Of a stretch of 64,000 nt of DNA, positions 33,605-45,476 are shown one piece after another. The notes beneath the pieces were generated by a model that saw only the letters and a program-made list of their open reading frames with translations, was not told where the DNA came from and made no database searches. A program made the translations under genes and the position numbers. The stretch lies in assembly GCA_025506515.1 (NCBI GenBank), contig JACCIX010000989.1:1-64000 (forward strand), written 5' to 3'. Numbering within the stretch: position 1 is the first letter of the stretch; each line of letters starts with the position of its first letter. Source of the DNA: Flaveria trinervia. Taxonomy: Eukaryota; Streptophyta; Magnoliopsida; Asterales; Asteraceae.

Positions 33605-36600
33605 CTACCAAAACTTCTTAAGACTTCAGATATCAACAGTCCTCATCAGGATGATAGCCAACCCTTTCTTCATGAGATTATCAGGATCCTTTAGACTGTC
33701 AAAATGTATTCTCATGTCAAAGAGATCATACAGAGGCAACTTAAACATGTCTTGCCAAGTGTAGACATTCTCAATGCCATGATCTCTCATTACATGCCAC
33801 CTTTCTGGATTTGTAGTGTATGTGCAGGACAGGATGGGTCTTTCTGATGCAAGAGGAGCTATTGGAATGGGAGACGATGGAGCATCCTCTGGCTGCACAT
33901 CCTCAGGATTTTCTGACTCATCCTGAGGTTTAGAAAAGGATACAGTCTTCTTCTTCTTCTTTGGCTTTGGTTTAGAAGCCATCCTTTTCTTTCTCTTTAT
34001 AACTTTTAACTGAGAAGACTGGCCTGCTGTTCCTGATTGATCTTTATTGTCTTTCTCAGTTGGGTCTTCAACTCTCACAGGTTCGGATTGAAAGTGAGTC
34101 AGACCCTGCTGTGGATCAGAAGATAAAGCTTGCTGAGATTCAGCAGGAGGTCCAGGTTGTGATGTCTCTAGTTGTTCAACCCTAACCTCCACATCAGGTG
34201 GGGCTTCTCTTGGAGGGGAATGTAATTCAACCAGCTCTCCACTCTTGATCTTCTACTTCATCACCCTGATATGCTCATCCATAGTGGATAGAGACATGGG
34301 GCCAAGTCTCCTTCTAGAGAATCCATACAACTTCAAGAAGCTCATCATCCTCTGCCTGTTAGTAGAGATCTTCATGCTTTTATGGATGATAGCTCTTGAC
34401 TTAGCAGCTTCTCCCCTTAGCTTTCTTTTTGTTTTCTTTCTTTTTTTGACTATCTCAAGTTCAAGTTATTTGAGATACTCAAACTCAACATAGTCATAGG
34501 ATAGGGGAGGAAGTGCTCTTGCCTGATAAAGGCCTGTGGCACTCAGGTAGTTGATCATCTTGATCCTTTCTTTTTTTTATCTACCTGAGGTTATTGTTGA
34601 ACCATATCCTCTTGTGCAGGACTTTCTTGAACTGGGGAAAGGGTAAGCACATGCTTGTCCAATCTTTTTTTCTTCTCTCTTCTTTGATTTCTACTAACAG
34701 CTCTGCATCTTCAGCCTCCTTCTTCACCCTTGACCTTTCTAGGTCAACCAATTCATTTATCTTTTCTAAGGGGAGAGATATGACATTGTCTATGTCATAG
34801 TTCCTTGTGTGTAGATATTTTATCCTGACTACCCTTAACTTATCATTCTGAGTATTTGGTCTGGGGGTAGCCCTAATAGCAGACTTCATGAGTCTTCCAG
34901 ACTTAGAAGAGGAACTTTCTCCCCTCAACTTCCTTTTCCTCTCTCTGTTCTCCTCCTCAATCTCCTCATATGTCATCTTTCTTTTCCCTTTGTCACTCAC
35001 AAACCTTTGTGACTCAAGATGGAGAGAGCTTTGGCCTTCATTGCTTGATGCAGCTTCTGAGCTCTGGCCAGAGAGAGGTTGAGAAGTACCTTCACCAACA
35101 GGTGTCTCAAAAAGGGCATTAATCTCTGCAGAAGTTGTTGGTGATAAGACTGGGTTCTCAGGATTGTGCGAACTTGTCATCTTGTCTTGATTGTCTTGGA
35201 TTGACAAGTGGCATGTTGACTAAATCCTGACCTTTATAGAAGTTCAAGGTCTGAAAGTTGAAAACCCCTGCTGCCCTTGAACTCTATGATGATTAAGGCT
35301 TTCCTGTTGCTATCATACCTCCACCCAATGATGTGATTGGAAGATGGTGGAAATGACATAGCCCTTGGTATCCCATCCTCAAACAGACTCTTTATGAAGG
35401 AGTCTGTGTAATCCACATTAATGTGAATTTAAGGAGGTTGCTAAGAATGCACAATTGCAAATGAGGATGGTGAGTCCTTAATGTCCATTCTCTCTGAAGA
35501 ACTCCTAATTTTTGTCGTTGTAATGACTTTCTCCCCCTTTGTGTAGCATCACCCACTTGCATAGGTGAGGTAGGAGTTAGGTCAATCACATCCACAAATT
35601 CTTCTGTTCCTGGTTAAGCTCTTCTTAAAGGTCTCCCAGCTAGTTTTTCCTTAAGATATGAAATCTTATGTTGCTGATCATTGACCTTGATATGCAAGGT
35701 AGTCATATGAGATTCAAGGTGACTAACGTTAGAGACTAAATAGGTGCATGTTTGAGATAGTTTGTGCACCTTTAGTCTTAAGTTCCCCTCATCTTCATCA
35801 GGAGAATCATTGGGGAATGAGATGATTAGACCAAAGTCCTCTCTCTCACCACCAGCTTCAGTTCTTGGCTGCTGGATTTCCTCTGCTCACTGGCAGTCTC
35901 AGTTGAGATGGCAGTGGGCTGAGTGGCCATGGTTGAGGTATTAATGATGTAATCAATTTCAAAAGTGAGAGCCTCTTCCATATGGACATCTTGAACAGGC
36001 TCAGATGTGTCCACCTCAGTAATAGGTGACTGATGGGGGCTAGAGAGTAGGAGCCTCAAAAGCAGTCATCTCTCTGTGAGTAGTGGAAAAGAAGAGAGAA
36101 TCATGGTACTCACTGAAACCTAGATCTTCATCAGTGTAGAAATCAAGGTTAGGGATTGGTTGGTTGAGATCTAAAGGCTGGGGATGGTATCTATCCCGTG
36201 AAGGTTGATCACTTGAGTGTTGAGACTTAGAGTGATGGCTTAAGGAAGTTTGGCTTATGAGCTCATCAGGCTGAGCATGAGAAACCTCAGCACTAATCCT
36301 TGAAAAGATGGGAGTGGTCTGCTCCTCAGGAGAAGTGCGAGGTCTAGTTTCCACTTCCTCCTGTAAGGGTGAGTGTATGGGGGCCTCAACGGACTGAATA
36401 GTCTGAGCAGGGGTTGTTTGGATTTTCTTTAGTAGGTGATGGTGTTTTGTGGCTATGTAGGTGGTTGGGAAGTAGCATGTGCGGGTTCAATACTAGCTGG
36501 TGCTGCTAGGTTGTCACCTTAAGCAATGAGCTCTAACATTTTTAGGACCAGGGTTGTTTCTACCCCTGAGAAGCCAACAATGGGCTTTCTTAATTTTAAA

Positions 36601-37302
36601 GATGTCGGGCTTCATCTGTCCCAGTTTAAGAATGTTACCTATTCCCTTTAACTATGAGCCCAGTTCAAGGTTAAGAATGTACCAAACATATCTAGTGAGA
36701 ATGTAGATATTCTAAGGAATCTATGTTTGCAAGTAATTATATAAACAAATTGAGAATACCTGAACTGATCCTAATCTTCCATGGATATGATGGAGAGATC
36801 CTCAGGATCTGGTCCATCCACCATGCTTGTTTGATAAGTTTTTGGATGACCACATGGAGCATGAATCTCCCTGGGACGAGACCTTCCCTTTCCTAAAGGT
36901 CTTTTACGAGAAATCTCCCCTACCTCATCCCTGCTCCAAAGAATGATTGACAAAAGGCTTCTTTGGGAAAGAACACTGACCCCTTCTTCATCCATGCAGC
37001 TGAAGATGCATGTTGATGATGGTTGGAGTGATGAAGATGTTCTCGCCATGGCACTGTGCGACGTTCCCCCTCTCTCCTATCCATTATGACCTCTTGGCAG
37101 GTCTTCCAAAATTCTAGCAGAGTGATCCCTCATAAGTTGAGTATCCATGGTTGGGAGAGTGAAGTATTTTGGACAAAGCTAATAAATGGCAAAACCCTAA
37201 GAAATGTGGTTATTCTTTCTCAAAGCTAAGAGAGTCAACCCTTTTTGTTGCCTGTGGAGCTTGCATGGTAAATTCGGGTTCTTTCTGTGAGTGTGTTGCC
37301 AT
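33605..37302 (-). pseudogene. B2 env-like region
   Basis: Candidate start at 37302 (MATHSQKEPEFTMQ). Next HAPCGHPKTYQTSMVDGPDP near 36830; a Ser/Pro/Gln-rich part near 36350-35850; a helical LQ-rich stretch near 35700; DVIDLTPTSPMQVGDATQRG near 35590. Then a strongly charged segment (35010-34600: KGKRKMTYEEIEEENRERKR, LVDLERSRVKKEAEDAELL) that looks like a coiled coil with nuclear-signal-like KRKR clusters. An acidic/proline tail follows, then a C-terminal domain CTYTTNPERWHVMRDHGIEN near 33820, ending shortly before the polypurine tract. Sequence unrelated to the family A env-like region, but the same order of low-complexity, coiled and terminal parts. Broken by several frameshifts. No clear membrane segment. 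Confidence 0.72.
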
Positions 37303-37409
37303 TGTGAGTAGCTTAAGGATGAAAGAAAAGACGAATCTTAATTTTTCAGAGAGAAATTTGGGGTTTTCCATATGGATGAGAAGCAGATTATAGAAATAGG
37401 GAACCGTGG

Positions 37410-37420
37410 TTTTATATGTG
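37410..37420 (-). promoter_or_regulatory. Candidate internal TATA box upstream of B2 env-like region
   Basis: Minus strand cacatataaaa, about 110 bases before the ATG at 37302, followed by a C/T-rich leader. The A4 insertion edge is only about 15 bases upstream of it. Confidence 0.42.
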
Positions 37421-37434
37421 AAAAGGATTTCAAT

Positions 37435-38335
37435 TGTTTTGACCAAAAGAACCAATGAGCCAAGATCAGAAAACCTCTAAGTCCCACATGGTATCACAAC
37501 AACTGCTGAAAGCCTCATCAGCAGTTTGACAAGTGCTGAAGACTTCAACAGCTGAAGATCAAGTGCTGAAGACTTCAACAGCTGAAGAACTAAAGTGCTG
37601 AAGTACAACAGCTGAAGAACACAAGTGCTGAAGCTGAAAGACCAAAGTACTGAAGTACAACAGCTGAAGAGTTTACAAGTGCTGAAGATCAACAACTGAT
37701 GTACAAAGTCTGAAGACAAAGACTGAAGACATCAGCTGATGATATCTACTGAAGTCATCAGCTGATGAAACATCTGAAGGTCAAAGTCTGAAGATCAAGT
37801 ACTGAAGCCTCAGTAGTTTGTCACAACTGCTGAAGAGTACTTCTTCAGTAGTTGTGATATCAGTAGTTTTATATTTCTAGTTTCAGTAGTTTTATGTTTC
37901 AGTAGTTTTGTAAAACGACTGAAGAGCTTGTTCTTCAGTCGTTGTAGTTTCAGTAGTTTTATATTTTGTACTTAACACTCTGATATGTTCTCAGTAGTTG
38001 TGAACATTTCAGTAGTTTGTTAAGAGTTAGTTATTTTTGTATTAGATCTGCCAGTTGTCACTTTCCGTGATAACAGCAGTGATTGTTGCACTCTATATAA
38101 GGAGTGACAACCTATTGTAATGCGTGAATGATGAATGAATGTGAATGATTTGAATTTGAGAAGAACATTCCTTATCTATAAACATTCCTTGAATCAGAAA
38201 TATATTCTCTCGCTATAACCGTATGTGCTCTTAATGCATACAAGTATCGACTTCTTGCTACAATTTGTCTAATTCCTGTTTGTATTCCGCTGCTTTAACT
38301 CTAATACATCAAACTTGTGATCGCTGATCCTGTCA
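37435..38335 (+). repeat. A4 5' LTR
   Basis: Begins TGTTTTGACC (others TGTTGGACC) and ends CCTGTCA. CTGAAG tract 37500-37810; perfect 12-nt-arm hairpin at 37914-37925 / 37932-37943; TATA box tatataa 38094-38100. Confidence 0.92.
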
Positions 38336-38337
38336 AA

Positions 38338-38352
38338 TGGTATCAGAGCAGG
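38338..38352 (+). other. A4 primer-binding site
   Basis: TGGTATCAGAGCAGG, two bases after the LTR; initiator tRNA-Met. Confidence 0.94.
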
Positions 38353-38569
38353 TTAATCATTGATCGATCTAATAATTGATCATTGAAACTGCTATTCAAG
38401 ATCTAAGTTTGATTGAATTAGCTTTTGTTTTTGCAAGAAACGGTTATAGAGATTGAATTTTCTGTATTTCTGGTCATTCATCCTGAGATCTTTTCTTGGT
38501 TTTCATTGAGTTTGTTGTGGTCTGTGTAAAACTTTTAAAAGCTTGAATTAAATTGTTTTTGAACTGAAA

Positions 38570-41400
38570 ATGACCACTCCCTCCAATGATCCTCACAATA
38601 CTGGTTCCTCAACCAAGCCACCAATGCTGGTTAGGAATGAGTATACATATGCAAAGACGAATGCTCCATCACCTGTCTGTTAACAGCGCAGGTTGTTGGA
38701 CATCAGTGGTACATGGTCCACACAAGCCTATGGTGAATAACCCGGAAACCAATCAAATGGTTCCGAAGAGGAGGGAGCAATACTCAGATGAGGATAAGAA
38801 GTTGCTTGAAATTGATGCAAAAGCCCATGGAATTCTGGCCATGGCACTGCCAAATGAAATCTATTCTGGGCTAATGCATCATGAAACTGCCCATGACCTC
38901 TGGAATGCCTTGAAAGAACAATTTGGAGGAACAGATGAGGTCTTGGCAAATAATAGAGAAATTCTTGCCCAACAATATGAGACATTCTCTCATAGAAAGG
39001 GTGAGACCTGACTCAACAATATGAGCGGTTCTCTTGTTTGATCTCTGAATTAAAAATGGTCAACTTGAGTACACAAATATTCAGATGAATAACAGATTTC
39101 TCAGATCACTGCCTGAGAGATGGGACACATATACTATTGTCCTACGCTCCAGTGCAAGTTTGGACAAACTATCTCTCACCCAACTCCATGGGAAACTGCT
39201 CACGTTTGAGAGAGAGATAGAACAGAAGAGAAAGCTGTCTTCATCTGGAAAGCTCACTGAAGACTTTGTACCAGGCAACACTGCCTTGGTGGGTCATGAG
39301 TCAGAATATGCTTCATCTGAATGCCAGTATGATGAGCATATTAATTTCTCTTCAAGCACTTCTGATTCTGCATTTGTGAGTGTTGATGGTCAGTTTACTG
39401 GGTGTAATAATGACAATCTATGCTTCATTATGGATGATCTCAAGGGGATTGCTGATGATGACTTAGAAGAGATGGATATTTTGAGCCAAATGGCCCTGAT
39501 AAATATCAGATCTCAGAAGTTCTATAAAAGAACTGGAAGAAAATTCCCAGGACTCTCTGGCAAAACCAAAGTTGGTTTTGACAAGAGCAAGTTGAGGTGT
39601 CACAAATGCCAAAGGCTTGGACACTTTGCAAGAGAGTGTAGATCAACTGGATCTAACTCCACTGCACCCTTTGTGACTTTTCCTGGCAATAGTCAACAAC
39701 ACAGAGGGCAACATCCTGTCACTTCTAGTCATCATCCTCAACAACATCTCCGGCATATTTTGTTCCTCAGGGTCAAATGCCATATCCGTACCCTTGTTAT
39801 TACATGCCACAGTCAAATCAAGTTCAAGTTCCTATGGCACCACAACCTCATGCACTACCAGAACCTCAGCCATCCCAATCTCATCAACAAACTCAACCTC
39901 AACAACACAGCTTCTTCACCCCAGGAGTTGTTGACTGGAGCAGTTTACCAGATGACATGTTGGTCATGACCAACTGTTCTCAGGTGCTGGTCAACATGGT
40001 GGTGACAGTCCTTTTGGAATCTAGCTCTTATGGCTTTGGAGTCTGCTGATACTTCATTTTCTAATGCCTCTACACCTCAGGTATCACAGGTATCCTCTGA
40101 GGCAAAAGCCAAATTATGTTCTGAACCATGCATAGCAGCATTTGCTTCCATTAGAGAAGCAAATGTAGCTCTAATTAATAAGAACATTGAGCTAGAACAA
40201 ATAATTTCCAAAAACAAAGCTGAGTTTGAGTCTGTGCTTAAAGATAAAAATGATGATTTTATAAACTGAATTGCCAAATAATTGATGATAAGGCTAGAGA
40301 AGAGGTACTTCTAGAGAAGTACAAAGATCTCAAAGAAACCCTTGCAGTTACCCAGGTCGAGTGTGATAGATGGGTACAATCATGCAAAGGTTTTGAAATG
40401 CTTCTTAGTAAGCAATCTGCTTCAAATGTGAAGTTTGGAATTGGTTACAATCACACTGCTCCACCTACAGATTTTACCCCAAGAGCAGAGGTAGAATCTG
40501 ATGGTGAGAGTGATAACCAATCCATCACATCATGTGATCTACCTTCTGATACAGCACAATCAGTAGTAGTCAGCATCAAGCCCTCTTTGAACTTATCAGC
40601 TGATGTTGATGGTTCAAATGCTGACACTCACATGATTAATGAGTTGATCAACTCAGGAGTTAATTCTGAAGGTCCTGAAAGGACTAGAGAGCAGGATTTA
40701 ACACCTGAAGTTCAAACTTCAACTGCTGTCAGTACTGAAGAGAAGAAAACTGATAGTAGAAAGAGTTTGAAGACTACTAAAGAGGCAGTCAAGAAAGCAA
40801 ACAATGCTTCCAAAGCATTGAAGAACAAGTCTTCAGTTGCTTCACCCTCTTTAGTTGATGATCAACCTAAGATGAAGAAGAAACCATGTGAAGTATGTGG
40901 TTTGTTCAATCATCTTACAGATGATTGTTGGTACAAAAGAGGTTCCAAACTCAAACAAAAAGAAGAAATTAAAGAGAAAATGGTAAAAATGAAAACTGAG
41001 TTTGAGACCACATTTGTATCAGCAACATCAAATCCTGTAACCCTTAAGTCCTCAAAGAAATCCAAAAAGAAGGGGTTAAACAGGTGACAGCTGAGATGCT
41101 CAGAAGAAGAAGGGCAACATAGGAACTTATCAAACTCCACTGGCAATGTGTCTGATGAGCTGAAAGCTTTATCACAAAATCAGACACAGCTGGTTATGAT
41201 GGTTCAACATCTGTTGGGTAGAGTAACCAACTAGATGCTCCTATGTTGAAACCACAGAAAAGGAGGTCCAAGCCAAAGGACTCCTCTTCTACACCATCTT
41301 CTTCTCTCAGGCTGTTGTTTCAAATAAACCTGTTAGTTTACCATCTATTGATGAGACCAGGCCCAAAACCAAAAAGGTTTGGGTCTCTAAAACTAACTGA
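38570..41400 (+). pseudogene. gag: A4 gag
   Basis: ATG 38570 (MTTPSNDPHN). Capsid core SDEDKKLLEIDAKAHGI near 38790; LKEQFGGTDEV near 38920; a 294-codon open stretch 39085-39969 with RFLRSLPERWDTYTIVL, acidic MDDLKGIADDDLEEMDI and the first knuckle CHKCQRLGHFAREC at 39598-39639. Then a Gln/Pro-rich part near 39800, a coiled-coil-like region 40100-40400, the second knuckle CEVCGLFNHLTDDC intact at 40887-40928, and a C-terminus KKVWVSKTN with TGA 41398-41400. Length without breaks would be near 940 residues, large for Copia but usual for Sireviruses. Six or so one-base frameshifts. Confidence 0.88.
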
Positions 41401-41417
41401 TTGTTTATTTTTGCAGG
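41398..41417 (+). promoter_or_regulatory. gag stop followed by acceptor-like tract (A4)
   Basis: tga then ttgtttatttttgcag|g. The protease frame that follows is +1 to gag. Clearest example of the motif in the window. Confidence 0.48.
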
Positions 41418-44400
41418 GTTCTTCAACATGCCAAAGTAGCATCTGGTATGTAGACAGTGGGGGATCTATGCACATGACTGGGAACAGCTCTCTTCTTCAT
41501 GACTACTCTCAAGGAAAGAAGGGATTTGTTTCTTTGGCAATGATGCTAGGGGTTACATCATTGGTAAGGCTTTGTCTCCAATGGAGAAATCAAATTTGAT
41601 GATGTTAATCATGTGGAAAATCTCAAGTACAATCTCTTGAGTGTCAGTCAAATGTGTGATAAAGGCCATGTTGCTCTTTTCACCAGTCAAAACTGTAGGA
41701 TTCTGTCATCCAAAGTTTTGCACTTGATTGACAAGGTGTTGGATGATCACACTCTCCTGAGAGCCAACAGGACAGGAGAGTGTATGCCTTAGATCTTTCC
41801 AAGAAAATAGATCTCAAAGGCAATCCTTGCCTATTTTCCAAAGCCTCTTCTCAAGAATCTAAACTGTGGCACAGAAGGCTTGGTCATGTTAATCTCAAAA
41901 ACATGAATCAGCTTACCCACAATAGTTTAGTCAGAGGCTTACCAATAAAGAGTTCCACTGTGATGAAACCTGCACTGCTTGTTTAAAAGGAAAACAACAC
42001 AAAGTCTCATTCCCTCCTATTGAAGTGCCTAAGTCCACTGCCTGCTTGCAATTACTGCATATGGATCTATTTGGTCCTGTGAGAGTAATGAGCATGGCAA
42101 AGAAGAAATACTGTCTGGTAATTGTGGATGATTACTCCAGATTTGTATGGACTTTCTTTCTACATTCAAAGGATGAGGCTGCTCAGAAGATTATTCACTT
42201 TGTGTTGTATATTGAGAAGCAGTATTCCCTTCCAGTCAAGTGTATAGGAGTGACAATGGAACTGAGTTCAAATCATACACTTGATGACTTCTATCTTTCA
42301 AAGGGAATCAAAAGGCAGTTTAGCATCCAAGGACTCCAGAACAAAATGGAGTAGTGGAGAGAAAGAACAGGACCCTCATTGAAGCTGCAAGGTCCATGCT
42401 GGCTGACTCTGTTTGCCACTGACCTTTTGGGCTGAAGCTGTCAACACAGCTTGCTATGTGCAAAATAGAGTTTTAGTAAATCAGAGGTTGATGAAGACTC
42501 CATATGAAGTTCTCCATCATTTGGCTCCTCTGATTTCATTTTTCAAAGCATTTGGGTGTCCCTGTTTTATTCTCAACACAAAGGATCAACTCCATAAATT
42601 TGATCCTAAGGTGGATGCAGGGTATTTGTTGGTTATTCATCTACTTGCAAGGCATACAGAGTCTTCAACTGCAGAACAAAGATGGTTGAAGAAACTCTAC
42701 ATGTTAAGTTCAATGAATCTCCAAAGGACAAGATTCCACAAAGCCCTGTGGAGTTTGATTTGGACATACTGCAATATGTTCCTTATCAAACTCCTGCTGT
42801 TGCTCCTGTCAACAGTTCACCACCTGGTGGTACTGCTGATGATGATGATTGCAGTACTCACCTCTTCAGGTTTAGTGATCAGCTGCCTGATTCAGCTAGA
42901 CCTGATGTTCCTGTAGCTCCAGTAGCACCATCCACAACAAATGCTGATGAGATCTCTTCGAATTCAACTTCCTTGAATTACCATCCACTGATTGGTTTCA
43001 AGGAAATGATTCACCATCACATCTGTTACTGCTGAGCCTGCTACAAACACTTGCACAGATCTCATTGTGTATCAAGATCTGAAGATCACCCTATGTCTCA
43101 AATCATTGGTGATATCACTGCTGGAGTATCAACAAGAAGTCAATTGTCAAATTTCTGCTTCTATGCTCTCTTCATCAGTCAGCAGAGCCAAAGAATTATC
43201 ACATTGCTTTAAAGGACAATGGATGGGTTGATGCCATGCAGCTTGAGCTTCTTCAGTTCAAGAAACAGCAAGTGTGGGAACTGGTTCCTCTACCTCCAGG
43301 TAAGTGTGCAATAGGCACTAAATGGGTGTTTAGGAACAAAACTGATGAAAATGGGCTTATTGTTAAGAACAAGGCCAGACTGGTTGTTCAGGGGTTTGCA
43401 CAAGAAAAGGTATTGATTATGATGAAACCTTTGCCCCTGTAGCCAGACTGGAAGCAATTCGATTGTTTTTAGCTTATGCTGCTTATCAAAACCTTAATTT
43501 TTCAAATGGATGTCAAAAGTGCATTTTTGTATGGAAAAATTAAAGAAGAGGTTTATGTATGTCAACCTCCAGGCTTTGAGGACAATAAACATCCTAATTG
43601 GGTGTATAAGCTTGATAAGGCTCTTTATGGTTTAAAACAAGCTCCTAGAGCCTGGTATGAGACATTATCAAACTTTCTTCTGGAAAACAATTTCACTAGA
43701 GGCTCCATAGATAAGACTTTATTCATTAAGAAAGCTGGGCAGCATAATCTACTTGTTCAAATTTATGTAGATGATATCATTTTTTGCATCCTCTGATCCA
43801 AAGTTGTGTGATGCCTTTACAAAGTTGATGCAACAGAAGTTTGAAATGAGTGCCATGGAGAATTACAGTTCTTTCTGGGGTTGCAAATCAAACAAAAGGC
43901 TGATGGAATTTTCATTCATCAGTCCAAATACACAAAAGATCTTTTGCAAAAGTTTGATTTACAAAACTGTAAGCCTGTTCTACCCCCATGTGCAGCACCA
44001 CACAACTGGATACAGATCAGAAAGGTAAAGTGGTTGATGAAACACTTTACAGATGTATGATTGGGTCCTTGATGTATTTAACAGCTTCTAGACCAGATAT
44101 TATGTTTGCTACATGTGTTTGTGCTAGATTTCAGGCTGCACCTAAAGAGTCTCATCTGATTGCAGTCAAGAGGATCTTTAGATATCTGCAAGGCACTCCA
44201 TCTCTAGGTTTATGGTATTCTACTGGACATTCTGGTAAATTAGTTGCTTTTTCTGACAGTGACTATGCAGGGTGTAAGTTGACCAGGAAATCAACTTCTG
44301 GTGGATGTCAATTCCTAGGCAACTGCTTGATTTCTTGGCAGAGCAAGAAACAGACCTCAGTTGCTACATCAACTGCTGAAGCAGAGTACATTGCTGCTGC

Positions 44401-44704
44401 AAGTTGTACTCTCAGGTACTCTGGCTTCAAACCAACTTTTGGATTATGGCATTACAGAGACTAAGACTCCATTGTTAATGGATAGTGCTTCAGCTCTGTG
44501 CATTGTCAAAAATCCAGTCCAGCACTCTAGGACCAAACTATAGAGATCAGACATCATTTTATAAGGGATTGTTTTGAAAAAGGTCTGATTGATCCTAAGT
44601 TTGTGCCTAGTGCTGATGAGCTTGCAGACATTTTTACTAAGCCTTTGGATAGTTCAACTTTCCAAAACCTGGTGTTAAGGCTTGGTATGCTGCAGCTAGA
44701 ATAA
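41417..44704 (+). pseudogene. pol: A4 pol: PR, IN, RT, RNase H
   Basis: D-S-G 41453-41461 with HMTG; GAG-pre-integrase with LWHRRLGHVNLKNM near 41870; Cys pair near 41970. Integrase core MDLFGPVRVMSMAKKK near 42060, the DNGTEF region near 42250 (one base short), and a VERKN segment near 42355. The integrase C-terminal/linker extends to 43130. RT has WELVPLPPGKCAIGTKWVFR near 43280 and Y-V-D-D 43764-43775. RNase H 43988-44464 is open, with SDSDYAGCKLTRKSTSGG and STAEAEYIAAASC, then ELADIFTKPLD. TAA 44702-44704. Frames break at least seven times, mostly by single bases. Confidence 0.9.
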
Positions 44705-45476
44705 GTGACAACTACTGATGATTTAGTAATATTACTGATGATCATTGGTACCTATGTCACATATAAGTACTGATGAGTCTTTTCCCTCATAGTTTTTATA
44801 ACTACTGAAGGCTAAATGTCTCACAAGTACTGAAGTACTTCATCTGTTCTAAACTACTGATGTAGTTACCTACTGATGTAGTTACAACTACTGATGCAGT
44901 TACAACTACTGCAATCAGTAAAAACAGATAAGTACTGATGTCCTATGAAACAACTGAAATCAGCCAAAAGGCTGATGAATGTGTTGAGGACAGTATGAAA
45001 CAGCTGAAAAGCTAAGAATTGACGAAACAGCTGAAGAGAACTTTCTCTTCAGTCGTTTGTACAACTGCTGTTTCATTCTAAACAACTGAAGCAAAACCAT
45101 GTCTTCAGTAGTTTTATAACTACTGATGACTAATACCAAGTCTTCAGTGTTTACAACAGCTGATGACAAAAACACTGTCTTCAGTAGTTTCATAACTACT
45201 GATGACAACACCAAGTCCTCAGTTGTTTCATCATCTGAAGTCAAAACCACGGTCTTCAGTAGTTTTCTAACTTCTGATGCCTAACACCACGACTTCAGCT
45301 GTTTCAACGTCTGAAAGGATAATACCATGTCAACGGTCGTTTAAAACTACTGATGACTAACACCACATCCTTCAGTCGTTTTCTTACCCGTACCCTATAA
45401 ATATCCCTGACCTAAGCTCTCAATGCTCATCATCTTCTTCAACCTAACGTTCCTCTCCAAAACTTCCCTCTTCTCA
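44705..45476 (+). promoter_or_regulatory. A4 pol-to-env spacer with LTR-like repeat motifs
   Basis: Non-coding; CAGTAGTT / CTGATG / CTTCAGT motifs as in A3, closely matching it. Ends with TATA box and C/T-rich leader. Confidence 0.7.
45395..45404 (+). promoter_or_regulatory. Candidate internal TATA box upstream of A4 env-like region
   Basis: ctataaatat, about 73 bases before the ATG at 45477, with a pyrimidine-rich leader between; conserved with A3 18667-18675. Confidence 0.5.
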
